Assembly (NCBI GenBank): GCA_022843465.1
Contig: JALHNO010000002.1
Coordinates: 1 to 64,000, forward strand
DNA length: 64,000 nucleotides
Reading direction: 5' to 3'
Origin: Pseudomonadota bacterium
Lineage (GTDB): Bacteria > Pseudomonadota > Gammaproteobacteria > Xanthomonadales > Ahniellaceae
The stretch's first letter is position 1, and the number at the start of each line of letters is the position of its first letter. The translations under genes were made by a program, and so were the position numbers. Under the pieces are notes generated by a model, which ran no database searches, was not told the DNA's origin, and was given only the letters and a program-made list of their open reading frames with translations. Positions 28,089-36,710 of this stretch are shown in pieces.

Positions 28089-29444
28089 ATGGCACGCAAG
28101 CAATTCGCTGATGTCGCCGCTGGCAGACTGTCGGCGTCGCAGCTGGAACGAAATTTTTCTGATGTCGCGCCGCCGCTTGATCGGCAACGCGCCCTGATCG
28201 AAGCGCAGCGCTGTCACTACTGCTACGACGCGCCCTGTACCACCGCCTGTCCGACCGGCATCGATATAGCCAGCTTCATCCGCAGCATCACCACCGACAA
28301 TCTGCGCGGTGCCGCCGAGACCATCCTCGACGCCAACATCTTTGGCGGCATCTGCGCCCGCGTCTGTCCGACCGAAATTCTGTGCGAGGGTGCCTGCGTG
28401 CGCAATGGGCCCGAGGAGAAGCCAGTCGAGATCAGCGCGTTGCAGCGCTATGCCACCGACTGGGTGTTCGACGACGACGTGCAATTGTTTGAACGCGCTG
28501 CTGCCACTGGCAAGCGCGTCGCCGCGGTAGGTGCCGGTCCCGCCGGACTCGCCTGCGCGCACGCACTGGCACGACTGGGGCATGATGTGGTCGTGTTCGA
28601 GGCACGCGAGAAATCCGGCGGCCTCAACGAATACGGCATCGCCGCCTACAAGGTGCCTGGCTTCGCCGAGCGCGAGGTCGAGTGGCTGCTGTCGATCGGC
28701 GGTATCGAGATTCGACATGCCCAGGCACTGGGGCGCAATATTTGGCTGGAGGATCTGCGCAAGGACTTTGACGCCGTGTTTCTTGGCATGGGTCTGACCG
28801 GCGTCAACGCCCTCGGATTGGAGAGTGAGGCCGTCGATGGTGTGCGCAATGCGGTCGACTTCATCGCCGAACTGCGTCAGGCCGGCGACCTGTCGGCCTT
28901 GCCCGTTGGCCGTCGCGTGGTCGTGATCGGCGGCGGCAATACCGCCATCGACGCTGCTGTGCAGAGCAAAAAGCTCGGCGCCGAGTCGGTGACCCTGGTC
29001 TACCGGCGCGGTCCCGAATCGATGAGCGCTACCGATGTCGAGCAGGCCTTCGCGCAGACCGAAGGTGTGCACGTGGTGCACTTCGCGCAGCCGCGTCGCG
29101 TGTTGAGCGAGCAGGGCAGGGTGTCCGGCGTCGAGTTCGAGCACACGGCGCTTGATGACGCCGGCAAGCTGAAGGGCAGTGGCGAGTATTTTTCATTGGC
29201 AGCCGACAGCGTGTTGAAGGCGATCGGCCAGGTGCTGCTGATCGAGGGCGTGAGCCGGACCGGCGATCAACTGGCCCTGAGCAATGGCCGTATCCGCGTC
29301 GACGAGCACTTTGCGACCTCGGTCGCCGGCGTGTGGGCTGGCGGCGATTGCGTCGGTGGCAAGGTCGATCTCACCGTTCAGGCCGTCGAGGATGGCAAGC
29401 GCGCAGCGCGCGCCATCCACGCTGCCATCAGCAAGCAGGCCTGA
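28089..29444 (+). CDS. preT: NAD(P)-dependent dihydropyrimidine dehydrogenase, small/flavin subunit PreT (PydX)
   Basis: A 451-aa electron-input subunit. N-terminal iron-sulfur cysteines are in CHYCYDAPCTTACPTGIDI and CARVCPTEILCEGACV. An FAD-binding GAGPAGLACAHAL follows near residue 150, then an NADPH-binding VVVIGGGNTAIDAA. The closing FAD motif is GVWAGGDCVGG. It passes electrons from NAD(P)H to PreA for reduction of uracil and thymine to dihydropyrimidines. Start MARKQFADVAAGRL has GGGGAG upstream. It is coupled to preA (11-bp gap). Confidence 0.93.
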   Translation: MARKQFADVAAGRLSASQLERNFSDVAPPLDRQRALIEAQRCHYCYDAPCTTACPTGIDIASFIRSITTDNLRGAAETILDANIFGGICARVCPTEILCEGACVRNGPEEKPVEISALQRYATDWVFDDDVQLFERAAATGKRVAAVGAGPAGLACAHALARLGHDVVVFEAREKSGGLNEYGIAAYKVPGFAEREVEWLLSIGGIEIRHAQALGRNIWLEDLRKDFDAVFLGMGLTGVNALGLESEAVDGVRNAVDFIAELRQAGDLSALPVGRRVVVIGGGNTAIDAAVQSKKLGAESVTLVYRRGPESMSATDVEQAFAQTEGVHVVHFAQPRRVLSEQGRVSGVEFEHTALDDAGKLKGSGEYFSLAADSVLKAIGQVLLIEGVSRTGDQLALSNGRIRVDEHFATSVAGVWAGGDCVGGKVDLTVQAVEDGKRAARAIHAAISKQA

Positions 29445-29455
29445 GGAGAAACTGC

Positions 29456-30721
29456 ATGGCCGATCTCTCATGCAATTTTGTCGGTATCAAGTCGCCCAAT
29501 CCGTTCTGGCTGGCGTCGGCACCACCGACCGACAAGTACTACAACGTCGTCCGCGCCTTCGAAGCCGGCTGGGGCGGTGTGGTCTGGAAAACTCTTGGAC
29601 TTGATCCGCACGTGGTCAATGTCAGCTCGCGCTACGGCGCGGTGCAATGGAATGGTCAGCGAATCGCTGGCCTCAACAACATCGAACTGATCACCGACCG
29701 GCCGCTGGCAGTGAATCTGGCCGAGATCCGTCAGGTCAAGCGCGAATGGCCGGATCGGGCGATGATCGTGTCCTTGATGGTGCCCTGCGATGAGGAATCC
29801 TGGAAATACATTCTGCCCATGGTCGAGGACACCGGCGCCGATGCGGTCGAGCTCAATTTCGGTTGTCCGCATGGCATGAGCGAGCGTGGCATGGGCTCGG
29901 CGGTGGGCCAGGTGCCCGGGTATGTCGAGATGGTCGCGCGCTGGGTCAAGCAGTATTCCCGGCTGCCCTGCATCGTCAAGCTGACGCCGAACATCACCGA
30001 TATCCGCAGCTCGGCGCGCGGCGCCTTCCGTGGTGGCGCCGATGCCGTCTCGCTGATCAACACGATCAATTCGATCACCAGTGTCGATCTCGATCTGATG
30101 GCACCGACGCCCACTGTCGATGGCAAGGGCACCCATGGTGGCTACTGCGGCCCCGCAGTGAAACCGATCGCGCTGAGCATGGTGTCGGAAATCGCCCGCG
30201 ACAAGGAAACGCCCGGACTGCCGATCTCGGGCATCGGTGGCATCGGCACCTGGCGCGACGCCGCCGAGTTCATGGCACTGGGCGCCGGTTCGGTGCAGGT
30301 CTGTACCGCGGCGATGCACTATGGCTTCCGGATTGTCGAGGACATGATCTCCGGGCTGTCTTCATGGATGGATCAGAAGGGCTATGCGCGCCTGGACGAT
30401 TTCGTCGGCAAGGCGGTGCCCAATGTCACAGACTGGAAGTTCCTCAATCTCAAGTACGACATCAAGGCCCGGATCAACCAGGATCTCTGCATCAAGTGCG
30501 GGCTCTGCCATATCGCCTGCGAAGACACCGCGCATCAGGCAATCACCACGACGAAGGCTGGGCTGCGTCACTTCGAAGTGGTCGATGATGAATGCGTCGG
30601 CTGCAATCTCTGCATGCACGTCTGCCCGGTCGACAACTGCATCACCATGGAGCGGGTCGATGACGGTGCCTTCGGGGACTGGACCACGCATCCGAACAAT
30701 CCGATGCGGGCGGGAGCCTGA
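29456..30721 (+). CDS. preA: NAD-dependent dihydropyrimidine dehydrogenase subunit PreA
   Basis: A 421-aa catalytic subunit. The FMN-binding barrel resembles dihydroorotate dehydrogenase: NPFWLASAPPTDKYYNVVRA, NFGCPHGMSERGMGSAVGQ, INTINSITSVDLD and ISGIGGIGTWRDAAEF. The C-terminal ferredoxin part has two 4Fe-4S motifs (CIKCGLCHIACED and CVGCNLCMHVCPVDNC). With PreT it reduces uracil/thymine, the first step of the reductive pathway. GAGGAGAAACTGC precedes the ATG. The permease gene begins 1 bp after its stop codon. Confidence 0.94.
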   Translation: MADLSCNFVGIKSPNPFWLASAPPTDKYYNVVRAFEAGWGGVVWKTLGLDPHVVNVSSRYGAVQWNGQRIAGLNNIELITDRPLAVNLAEIRQVKREWPDRAMIVSLMVPCDEESWKYILPMVEDTGADAVELNFGCPHGMSERGMGSAVGQVPGYVEMVARWVKQYSRLPCIVKLTPNITDIRSSARGAFRGGADAVSLINTINSITSVDLDLMAPTPTVDGKGTHGGYCGPAVKPIALSMVSEIARDKETPGLPISGIGGIGTWRDAAEFMALGAGSVQVCTAAMHYGFRIVEDMISGLSSWMDQKGYARLDDFVGKAVPNVTDWKFLNLKYDIKARINQDLCIKCGLCHIACEDTAHQAITTTKAGLRHFEVVDDECVGCNLCMHVCPVDNCITMERVDDGAFGDWTTHPNNPMRAGA

Positions 30722-30722
30722 G

Positions 30723-32198
30723 ATGCGCGCCAAGGCAATGGAGTTCGACCGCGAAGCGCCGGCGAGCAGCGATCTGGTCAATGTCGATCTGCTGCCGGTA
30801 CCAGCGAAGGATCGTACCTGGGACTGGAAAGCGATCGCCGCACTCTGGGTCGGCATGGTGGTCTGCGTGCCGGCCTACATGCTCGCTGCCGGACTGGTCA
30901 GCGAGGGCATGTCGTGGAAGCAGGCGGTGTTCACCGTCCTGCTTGCCAACTGCATCGTACTGATTCCGATGCTGCTGATTGGTCATGCCGGCACCAAGCA
31001 CGGCATACCGTTTCCAGTGCTGTTGCGCGCCTCGTTCGGGACTCGCGGCGCCAAGGTGCCGGCCCTGCTGCGTGGCCTCGTCGCCTGCGGCTGGTTCGGC
31101 ATCCAGACCTGGGTCGGTGGTGCCGCGATCTACGCGATCGGCAATATCCTGACCGGCGATGCCCTGGTCGGATCGGCACTCCCGCTCCTCGGAATCGACC
31201 TTGGCCAGACATTGTGCTTTCTCGCGTTCTGGGCGCTGCATGTCTGGTTCATCGCCAAGGGTACCGAGTCGATCCGCTGGCTCGAGCTCTGGGCTGCGCC
31301 GCTGCTGATCGTCATGTGCCTGGCCCTGCTGTGGTGGGCCTACCAGCGCGCTGATGGTTTTGGACCCATGTTGTCGACGCCTTCGGCATTCGCGCCGGGC
31401 GGTGCCCGCGAAGGTCAGTTCCTCAGCGTGTTCTGGCCTTCGTTGACGGCAATGGTGGGCTTCTGGGCGACGCTCGCATTGAATATTCCAGACTTCACCC
31501 GTTACGCGCGCAGCCAGCGTGACCAGATCATCGGCCAGTCGCTCGGCTTGCCGATTCCGATGGCGATGCTGGCCTTCATTGGCGTCGCGGTCACGTCGGC
31601 TACCGTAGTGATCTTCGGCGAGGCGATCTGGGATCCGGTGAAACTGACCGCACGGATGGGCGGCGTCGGCGTTGTCGTGGCCTTGATTGCCCTGATTCTG
31701 GCCACGCTGACCACCAATCTCGCGGCCAATGTGGTGGCGCCGGCCAATGGCTTCTCCAACCTCAGTCCGCAGCGCATCTCGTTCAAGATGGGCGGCTACA
31801 TCACCGCCGGTCTCGGTATCGCGATCTTTCCGTGGAAGCTGCTGGAGAGTACCGGTGCCTATATCTTTACCTGGCTGATCGGCTACTCGGCCCTGCTCGG
31901 TCCGATTGCGGGCGTGATGATGGCCGATTATTTCCTGATTCGCAGGACCGAACTCGATCGCGACGATCTGTTCCGTCATGGTGGTCAGTACCACTACCGC
32001 GGCGGCTGGAATCCGGTCGCCTTCGTTGCGCTGATCCTCGGCGTGTTGCCCAATCTGCCTGGCTTCCTGCATGCAGCGGGTTTCGTCGAATCGGTGCCTG
32101 CGCTGTTCACTGCCATCTACGCCTACGCCTGGTTTGTCGGGCTGGCGATCGCGGCGGCGGTGTACTGGATCGGAATGAAAGTCCGCAGCGCCGGCTGA
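30723..32198 (+). CDS. NCS1 family nucleobase (cytosine/uracil/allantoin-type) permease
   Basis: A 491-aa membrane protein with about 12 hydrophobic segments. It has NCS1 features such as KHGIPFPVLLRASFGTRGAK in an early loop, FGIQTWVGGAAIYAIG, LNIPDFTRYARSQRDQ, and a C-terminal GVMMADYFLIRRTELDRDDL. NCS1 proteins import nucleobases or hydantoins with H+ or Na+. Direct linkage to preTA and a CodA-like gene points to a pyrimidine base. The predicted start MRAKAMEFDREAP follows preA immediately, and a longer in-frame extension into preA is not credible. Confidence 0.93.
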   Translation: MRAKAMEFDREAPASSDLVNVDLLPVPAKDRTWDWKAIAALWVGMVVCVPAYMLAAGLVSEGMSWKQAVFTVLLANCIVLIPMLLIGHAGTKHGIPFPVLLRASFGTRGAKVPALLRGLVACGWFGIQTWVGGAAIYAIGNILTGDALVGSALPLLGIDLGQTLCFLAFWALHVWFIAKGTESIRWLELWAAPLLIVMCLALLWWAYQRADGFGPMLSTPSAFAPGGAREGQFLSVFWPSLTAMVGFWATLALNIPDFTRYARSQRDQIIGQSLGLPIPMAMLAFIGVAVTSATVVIFGEAIWDPVKLTARMGGVGVVVALIALILATLTTNLAANVVAPANGFSNLSPQRISFKMGGYITAGLGIAIFPWKLLESTGAYIFTWLIGYSALLGPIAGVMMADYFLIRRTELDRDDLFRHGGQYHYRGGWNPVAFVALILGVLPNLPGFLHAAGFVESVPALFTAIYAYAWFVGLAIAAAVYWIGMKVRSAG

Positions 32199-32213
32199 AA
32201 GCCGCGCGCCGCT

Positions 32214-35200
32214 TCAGGGTGGTGGGCCACCACATACCTGATTGCGCCCGTTGCGCTTGGCCTGGTAGAGCGCGTTGTCAGCGATCTGCAGCAGTTCGGC
32301 AGCACCTTCGCCGGCGGCGGGTACCCGCGATGCAATGCCTGCGCTGACGGTCAGCGTCTGTGATTCGCTGCCGATGGCGCGCGGTGGCAGCGCCTCGACC
32401 AGGGCGCGCATGCGCTCGGCGATGCGCTGCACCGATTCGATGTCCGCATCAAGCAGCAGGCAGGCAAACTCTTCGCCGCCGAATCGCGCGACCAGATCCT
32501 GGCCGCGCGATGCACTGTCGATCGCTTTGGCGACGGCGCGCAGCGCGATGTCGCCGGCGAGATGACCATAGCGGTCGTTGAAATCCTTGAAGTGATCGAC
32601 ATCGAGGACGATGAGCCCGAGTGGCAGCTGCTGGGCGCGGGCACGATCGAGCGCGGCTTCGATGGCCTCCATCAGCCGACGGCGATTGGCGATGCCGGTC
32701 AGTGGATCGCGATAGGAGAGTTCGGTCAGTCTGGCATTCGCGGTATGCAATTCGGCGGTCTGCTCGGCGACGGTCTGCTGCAGTACGCGCTGACGCTGAC
32801 GCAGCTGCCGGTTGTACAGCAGCACCAGGAATACCGCCGCCGACAGCAGCAGAATTCCGCCCAGCCACTGCACCGGCGCGCGCTGCCACCACAGCGCCGC
32901 AACTGTGATTGCCAGCTCTGTGGTCTCGCCGGCGGCGCCCTGGTAATCGCGACCCTCGACGCGCAAGGTGTATTCACCTGGTGGCAAGGCGCTGAAGGTC
33001 CGTCCGTGCTCGAGAGTCCACGGGCCGGGCTGCTCCTCGTAGCCCAGCAACTGGCTGCGGTAGCTCGACTCCTCCTCGCGCAGACCGGTGAGCAGCGCGT
33101 AGTTGACGCGCAACTCGTGTTTGCCGGCAGGGAGCTGGATGCCAGCGGCACCCACAATGCCCTGCAACATCCCGTCGATCCGTGCCTCGGTGAAATGCAG
33201 TGGCCGCGTTTGCTTGCGCGCAGCGGGTTTCTTGATGTCGGGATTGAACACGCTGAGCCCGGCGAGCGTGCCCACCCAGTAGCGGTCCAGGGCATCGATC
33301 TGCTGTCCGTTGCTGTTGCACTCATCGTGTACCAGGCCATCGTGGCGTCGGAAGACGCGTTCCTCATAGCCGCCGCCGGCGCGCGGCGTCAGTTGCTGGA
33401 CGCCGTTGTTGGTACAGACGTAGATCCGGCCCTTGCTGTCTTCATGAACGCTGTAGACCGTGGGGTCGGGCGCGGGCGGCACGGCTGCGTCCTCAAGCAG
33501 GCGAGGCCGTTCGGGATCAGTGACATCGACGCGGACCACGCCATGCCGGTTGCTGCTGGCCCAGAGCACACTGCGCGTGCCTTCCTGGATCAGGCGCACG
33601 CCACGGTAGCCATCTTCGGGCAGACCCTGCGAGGCGGGCAGCAGCTCGAATCGCGCGCCGACCAGGCGGGCCAGCCCTTCACTACCTGCGGCCCACAGCA
33701 CCGACTGCCCGGCGGAGTCGACCTGTTCGGCAAACCCGTGTACCGACCAGGGCTGTGTGCCTCCGGTCTCGGGAAAGGAAGTCCAACGGCCATCGGCATA
33801 GCGATGGATGCCCGAGCGAAACGTGCCGAACCACAACTCGGTGCGGCCATCGACCGTGCGTGACAGGGCCGCTGTGGCAGCTTCGCCGCCAACTGCAGGC
33901 CAGGGCACGGCGACCGGGGTGAATTGCAGCGCATCGTCAATGCGCTGCAGACTGCCGCCCATGAAGCTCACCAGTCGCCAGCTCTGGCCATCCGGCCCGG
34001 GCAGGCGCCAGATTGCACGCACCGATTCCTCGGGAATGGCGCCCTGGGCAGCCGTGAAATAGCGCCAATGGCCATCATCCAGCAGACCAATGCCCTCGCG
34101 GGCGCTGCCCACCCAGAGACGCTCACCGCCGCGACCATTGGGTTCGAGCAACACGCCAAATATTCCATTCTCGCTGGCGCCCAACAAGGAGACGGTCTGC
34201 CACTGGCTGGAACTCAGCAGGGCACGGGCGATCCCGCCCTCGGTAGCCAGCCAGAGCATGTCGGCACCATCGAGATCGCGCTGTATTTCGATACCACGCA
34301 CGGCATTGGACGGCAGTCCATGGCGGCGATCAAATACCCGAACTTCGTCACCGCGGATGCGCAGCAGGCCGGCGCGCGTCGCAACCCATAGAGTCCGCTC
34401 GCCGTTGTCGCCATAGGTGGCCAAGGCGGAATAGATCGCTTCACTGGGAAGCTCGCCCTGCGCCGCACTCCAGTGACGCAGGCCGTCCTCGCGCAGCCGA
34501 TAGATTCCGCTGCCATAGGCCAGGAACCAGAGTTCCTCGACGCCGCGATCAAAGGTTCGCACCAGATCGGTCGGCAGTTGCAGATTCAATTCGGGGTGCT
34601 CGAAGCGTTGCCAGCTGGACTCCGCCGAGGCGACGTCCGCTTTCCGGAACCAGATCTGTCCGGGAGAGCGCACCAACCATTCGCGCGGTCCGCCGAATAG
34701 TCGCTCGCTGCGCTCGAACTTGATCGTCGTGCCCGCCGGCAAAGCGAGACTGCCGACATCGATCTGGAGGGCGCCGCCATTGAGCGCAGCGATCGCCCCG
34801 GCCTGGGCCACCCAGTCCTGCTGACGGCCATCGGGCAGCAGTGTGTGCGAAAAACGATGGGCAAAGGTCGTATGGCCGGTGAGCTGCCAGTGTTTGCCAT
34901 CATATCGGGCGAGTCCCTCACGCTCGAAGATTGCCCAAAGTGTGCCACTGCGGTCCTGGTGCATGTCGCGGACCAGGCTGCGTGCCTCGGGGAAGTCGGC
35001 AATCGTCCAGCGATAGCCGTCGAAGCGCGCCAGCGACGAGGCCGAGCCTGCCCAGACAAAGCCCTGGGCGTCGAAGTCGACATTGCTCCAGATCTCGTCC
35101 GAGAGCCCGTCCTTGGCGCTGTAGACCTGAAAAATGGGTGCGCTCTGATCGGTGACATCCAGGGCGGATGCGGCCATAGCCGACCCTGCCGTTGTCAGCA

Positions 35201-35249
35201 GGCACGACAGCACGAGCCGCAGTGCCGGCATTCGGTACTTTGCACGCAT
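32214..35249 (-). CDS. beta-propeller sensor diguanylate cyclase
   Basis: A 1011-aa membrane sensor. A signal peptide (LRLVLSCLLTTAGSAMA) precedes about 650 residues of Reg_prop propeller blades (FVWAGSASSLARFDGYRW; LWVATRAGLLRI), then a Y_Y_Y domain and a transmembrane helix (WLGGILLLSAAVFLVLLY). A coiled-coil linker leads to a C-terminal GGDEF domain with an active signature GGEEF at 924-928 and an intact RxxD inhibitory site (RGQD) five residues before it. It should make c-di-GMP in response to a periplasmic ligand. It converges on the permease gene with a 15-bp gap. Start MRAKYRMPALR chosen; the frame is open to 35282. Confidence 0.92.
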   Translation of the reverse strand: MRAKYRMPALRLVLSCLLTTAGSAMAASALDVTDQSAPIFQVYSAKDGLSDEIWSNVDFDAQGFVWAGSASSLARFDGYRWTIADFPEARSLVRDMHQDRSGTLWAIFEREGLARYDGKHWQLTGHTTFAHRFSHTLLPDGRQQDWVAQAGAIAALNGGALQIDVGSLALPAGTTIKFERSERLFGGPREWLVRSPGQIWFRKADVASAESSWQRFEHPELNLQLPTDLVRTFDRGVEELWFLAYGSGIYRLREDGLRHWSAAQGELPSEAIYSALATYGDNGERTLWVATRAGLLRIRGDEVRVFDRRHGLPSNAVRGIEIQRDLDGADMLWLATEGGIARALLSSSQWQTVSLLGASENGIFGVLLEPNGRGGERLWVGSAREGIGLLDDGHWRYFTAAQGAIPEESVRAIWRLPGPDGQSWRLVSFMGGSLQRIDDALQFTPVAVPWPAVGGEAATAALSRTVDGRTELWFGTFRSGIHRYADGRWTSFPETGGTQPWSVHGFAEQVDSAGQSVLWAAGSEGLARLVGARFELLPASQGLPEDGYRGVRLIQEGTRSVLWASSNRHGVVRVDVTDPERPRLLEDAAVPPAPDPTVYSVHEDSKGRIYVCTNNGVQQLTPRAGGGYEERVFRRHDGLVHDECNSNGQQIDALDRYWVGTLAGLSVFNPDIKKPAARKQTRPLHFTEARIDGMLQGIVGAAGIQLPAGKHELRVNYALLTGLREEESSYRSQLLGYEEQPGPWTLEHGRTFSALPPGEYTLRVEGRDYQGAAGETTELAITVAALWWQRAPVQWLGGILLLSAAVFLVLLYNRQLRQRQRVLQQTVAEQTAELHTANARLTELSYRDPLTGIANRRRLMEAIEAALDRARAQQLPLGLIVLDVDHFKDFNDRYGHLAGDIALRAVAKAIDSASRGQDLVARFGGEEFACLLLDADIESVQRIAERMRALVEALPPRAIGSESQTLTVSAGIASRVPAAGEGAAELLQIADNALYQAKRNGRNQVCGGPPP

Positions 35250-35394
35250 CGCATTCGGCTTCCCGGCCCTGCTTGCCGACAAGATATCGCCGTTGCAGTG
35301 GTATCAGTGTGAAATCCTGTGTCCCAACCCGGTACGGCATTGCATAGGGAGGAGGATGCCGCCGGCTGCCGTCGCGTCGGACTTCGGCAGAGTG

Positions 35395-35730
35395 TTATTT
35401 CACGTCGACCAGCTTCCAGTGGGCACCGATCAGCAGATTGAGGCGGTGTGCCAGGATCCGGTGCGCCAGCCGCGTGGAAACCTGCATGCTCACCTGCTGG
35501 GCGCGTTCCTCAATCTGGACGCGCGCGCCAGCGTCAGTTTCGAGCAGGCCGGGTTCGATCTCTTCAGGCTCGGACTGGGCATCGCGCCAGGCGCGCACGA
35601 AGTCGGCCTGGGCCAGCGCGTCTTCCAGTGCCTGAGCAAGATGCCGCGGCGATTGCCCGCTCCAGCTGAAACGCGCATCGCTACCCGCGGCCTCCGACAG
35701 ATCTTCGATTCTCAGGTAGTAAAGGGTCAT
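35395..35730 (-). CDS. small acidic protein of unknown function
   Basis: A 111-aa protein starting MTLYYLRIEDLSEAAGSD, with GAGAA just upstream of the ATG; a GTG one codon earlier is possible. It has an acidic middle (EPEEIEPGLLETD) and no signal peptide or membrane helix. I do not recognise it. It lies 120 bp downstream of the TANGO2-like gene on the same strand and may share its transcript. Confidence 0.6.
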   Translation of the reverse strand: MTLYYLRIEDLSEAAGSDARFSWSGQSPRHLAQALEDALAQADFVRAWRDAQSEPEEIEPGLLETDAGARVQIEERAQQVSMQVSTRLAHRILAHRLNLLIGAHWKLVDVK

Positions 35731-35850
35731 CACGTTCTCATTCGCTGATCGCCACGATGGCAGCAGACCCAGGCTTGGTAAACCCCATGCCAGGACCGCC
35801 TGTGCGTCGCCCTCTGGCCCGGTGCCCAGGGGCCAGCCCGGAATGGTTCT

Positions 35851-36612
35851 CTATTCGAGGCCAAACTCGATATCGCTGCCGCCGTCGGGACGACCGTCAG
35901 GTCCGAAGCGCCGCTCAATGCAGCGCAGGCTTTGGCGACCGACCAGCACAACGGTGCTCGCCCGCGTGCCGTACTCGGCCCCGCGGATGAACGCGGCGGA
36001 CAGTCGACGCTCCAACGCCAACCCCACGCCGGTGTCGGGCAGTTCCTCATCAGGCGCCAGTTCCTCGTCAGCAAGCGCCTGCAAGAGTGGCGTGACATTG
36101 TCGTTGTCGCGGCTGATCCACGCAGCGACTCGCTGCTGCAACTGGCGCGTCTTGGGCCATGGGGTATCCAGTGCAGCATTGGAAATCGCGTGCACCCCTT
36201 GCTCCAACCGTTGCGTGGAAAACCCCGGCGTGTTGCCGGCCACCAGGATCTGCCCCGCCTCAAAGGCCAGCAGATTGAATCGGCCGTACGCATTGGCACG
36301 GTCGGCAATCCGGGCGAGTTCCTGCTCGACGCTCGCCCGGCCGCGTACCAACTCGTGCACCAGCGCACCGCGCGAACGCGCTGCGGTTTCGGCCAGCCCC
36401 AGCCGGACATTGGTCACGGCGACCACCCGCCCACTGCGATGCATCGACAACCAACTGCCACCGGCGCGCAGGTCGCGGCCGCCATAGACATCCGGGTCAT
36501 CGGAGTGGAACGCCGCTGGCGCACTGGGCCGCGCATGAAACTCGTCGCGGTTGCCTGCCAGCACCAGCGGATAGCGCGGATGCATATTGATGGCGAAGGC
36601 GATCAGGCACAT
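35851..36612 (-). CDS. NRDE/TANGO2 family protein
   Basis: A 253-aa protein with the family-defining N-terminus MCLIAFAINMHPRYPLVLAGNRDEFHARPS; the NRDE box is visible. YGGRDLRAGGSWLSM and VTNVR are also conserved in TANGO2. The cytosolic family includes human TANGO2 and has been linked to heme or lipid trafficking; the bacterial role is not settled. Length matches the family. Confidence 0.9.
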   Translation of the reverse strand: MCLIAFAINMHPRYPLVLAGNRDEFHARPSAPAAFHSDDPDVYGGRDLRAGGSWLSMHRSGRVVAVTNVRLGLAETAARSRGALVHELVRGRASVEQELARIADRANAYGRFNLLAFEAGQILVAGNTPGFSTQRLEQGVHAISNAALDTPWPKTRQLQQRVAAWISRDNDNVTPLLQALADEELAPDEELPDTGVGLALERRLSAAFIRGAEYGTRASTVVLVGRQSLRCIERRFGPDGRPDGGSDIEFGLE

Positions 36613-36710
36613 GGGGTTCGCTGTTCCGGCAGGCTTCGAGTGCTGGGAGTTGGTGCAGCGTCTGCGTCGCGCAGAAGTGATTCACCCTGCGCGCGCATAC
36701 GTATTCTGCC

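Noticed and set aside
30384-30722. Longer N-terminus for the NCS1 permease
   Set aside because: The extension is read from inside preA in another frame and is Ser/Arg-rich, while the ATG at 30723 directly follows the preA stop.
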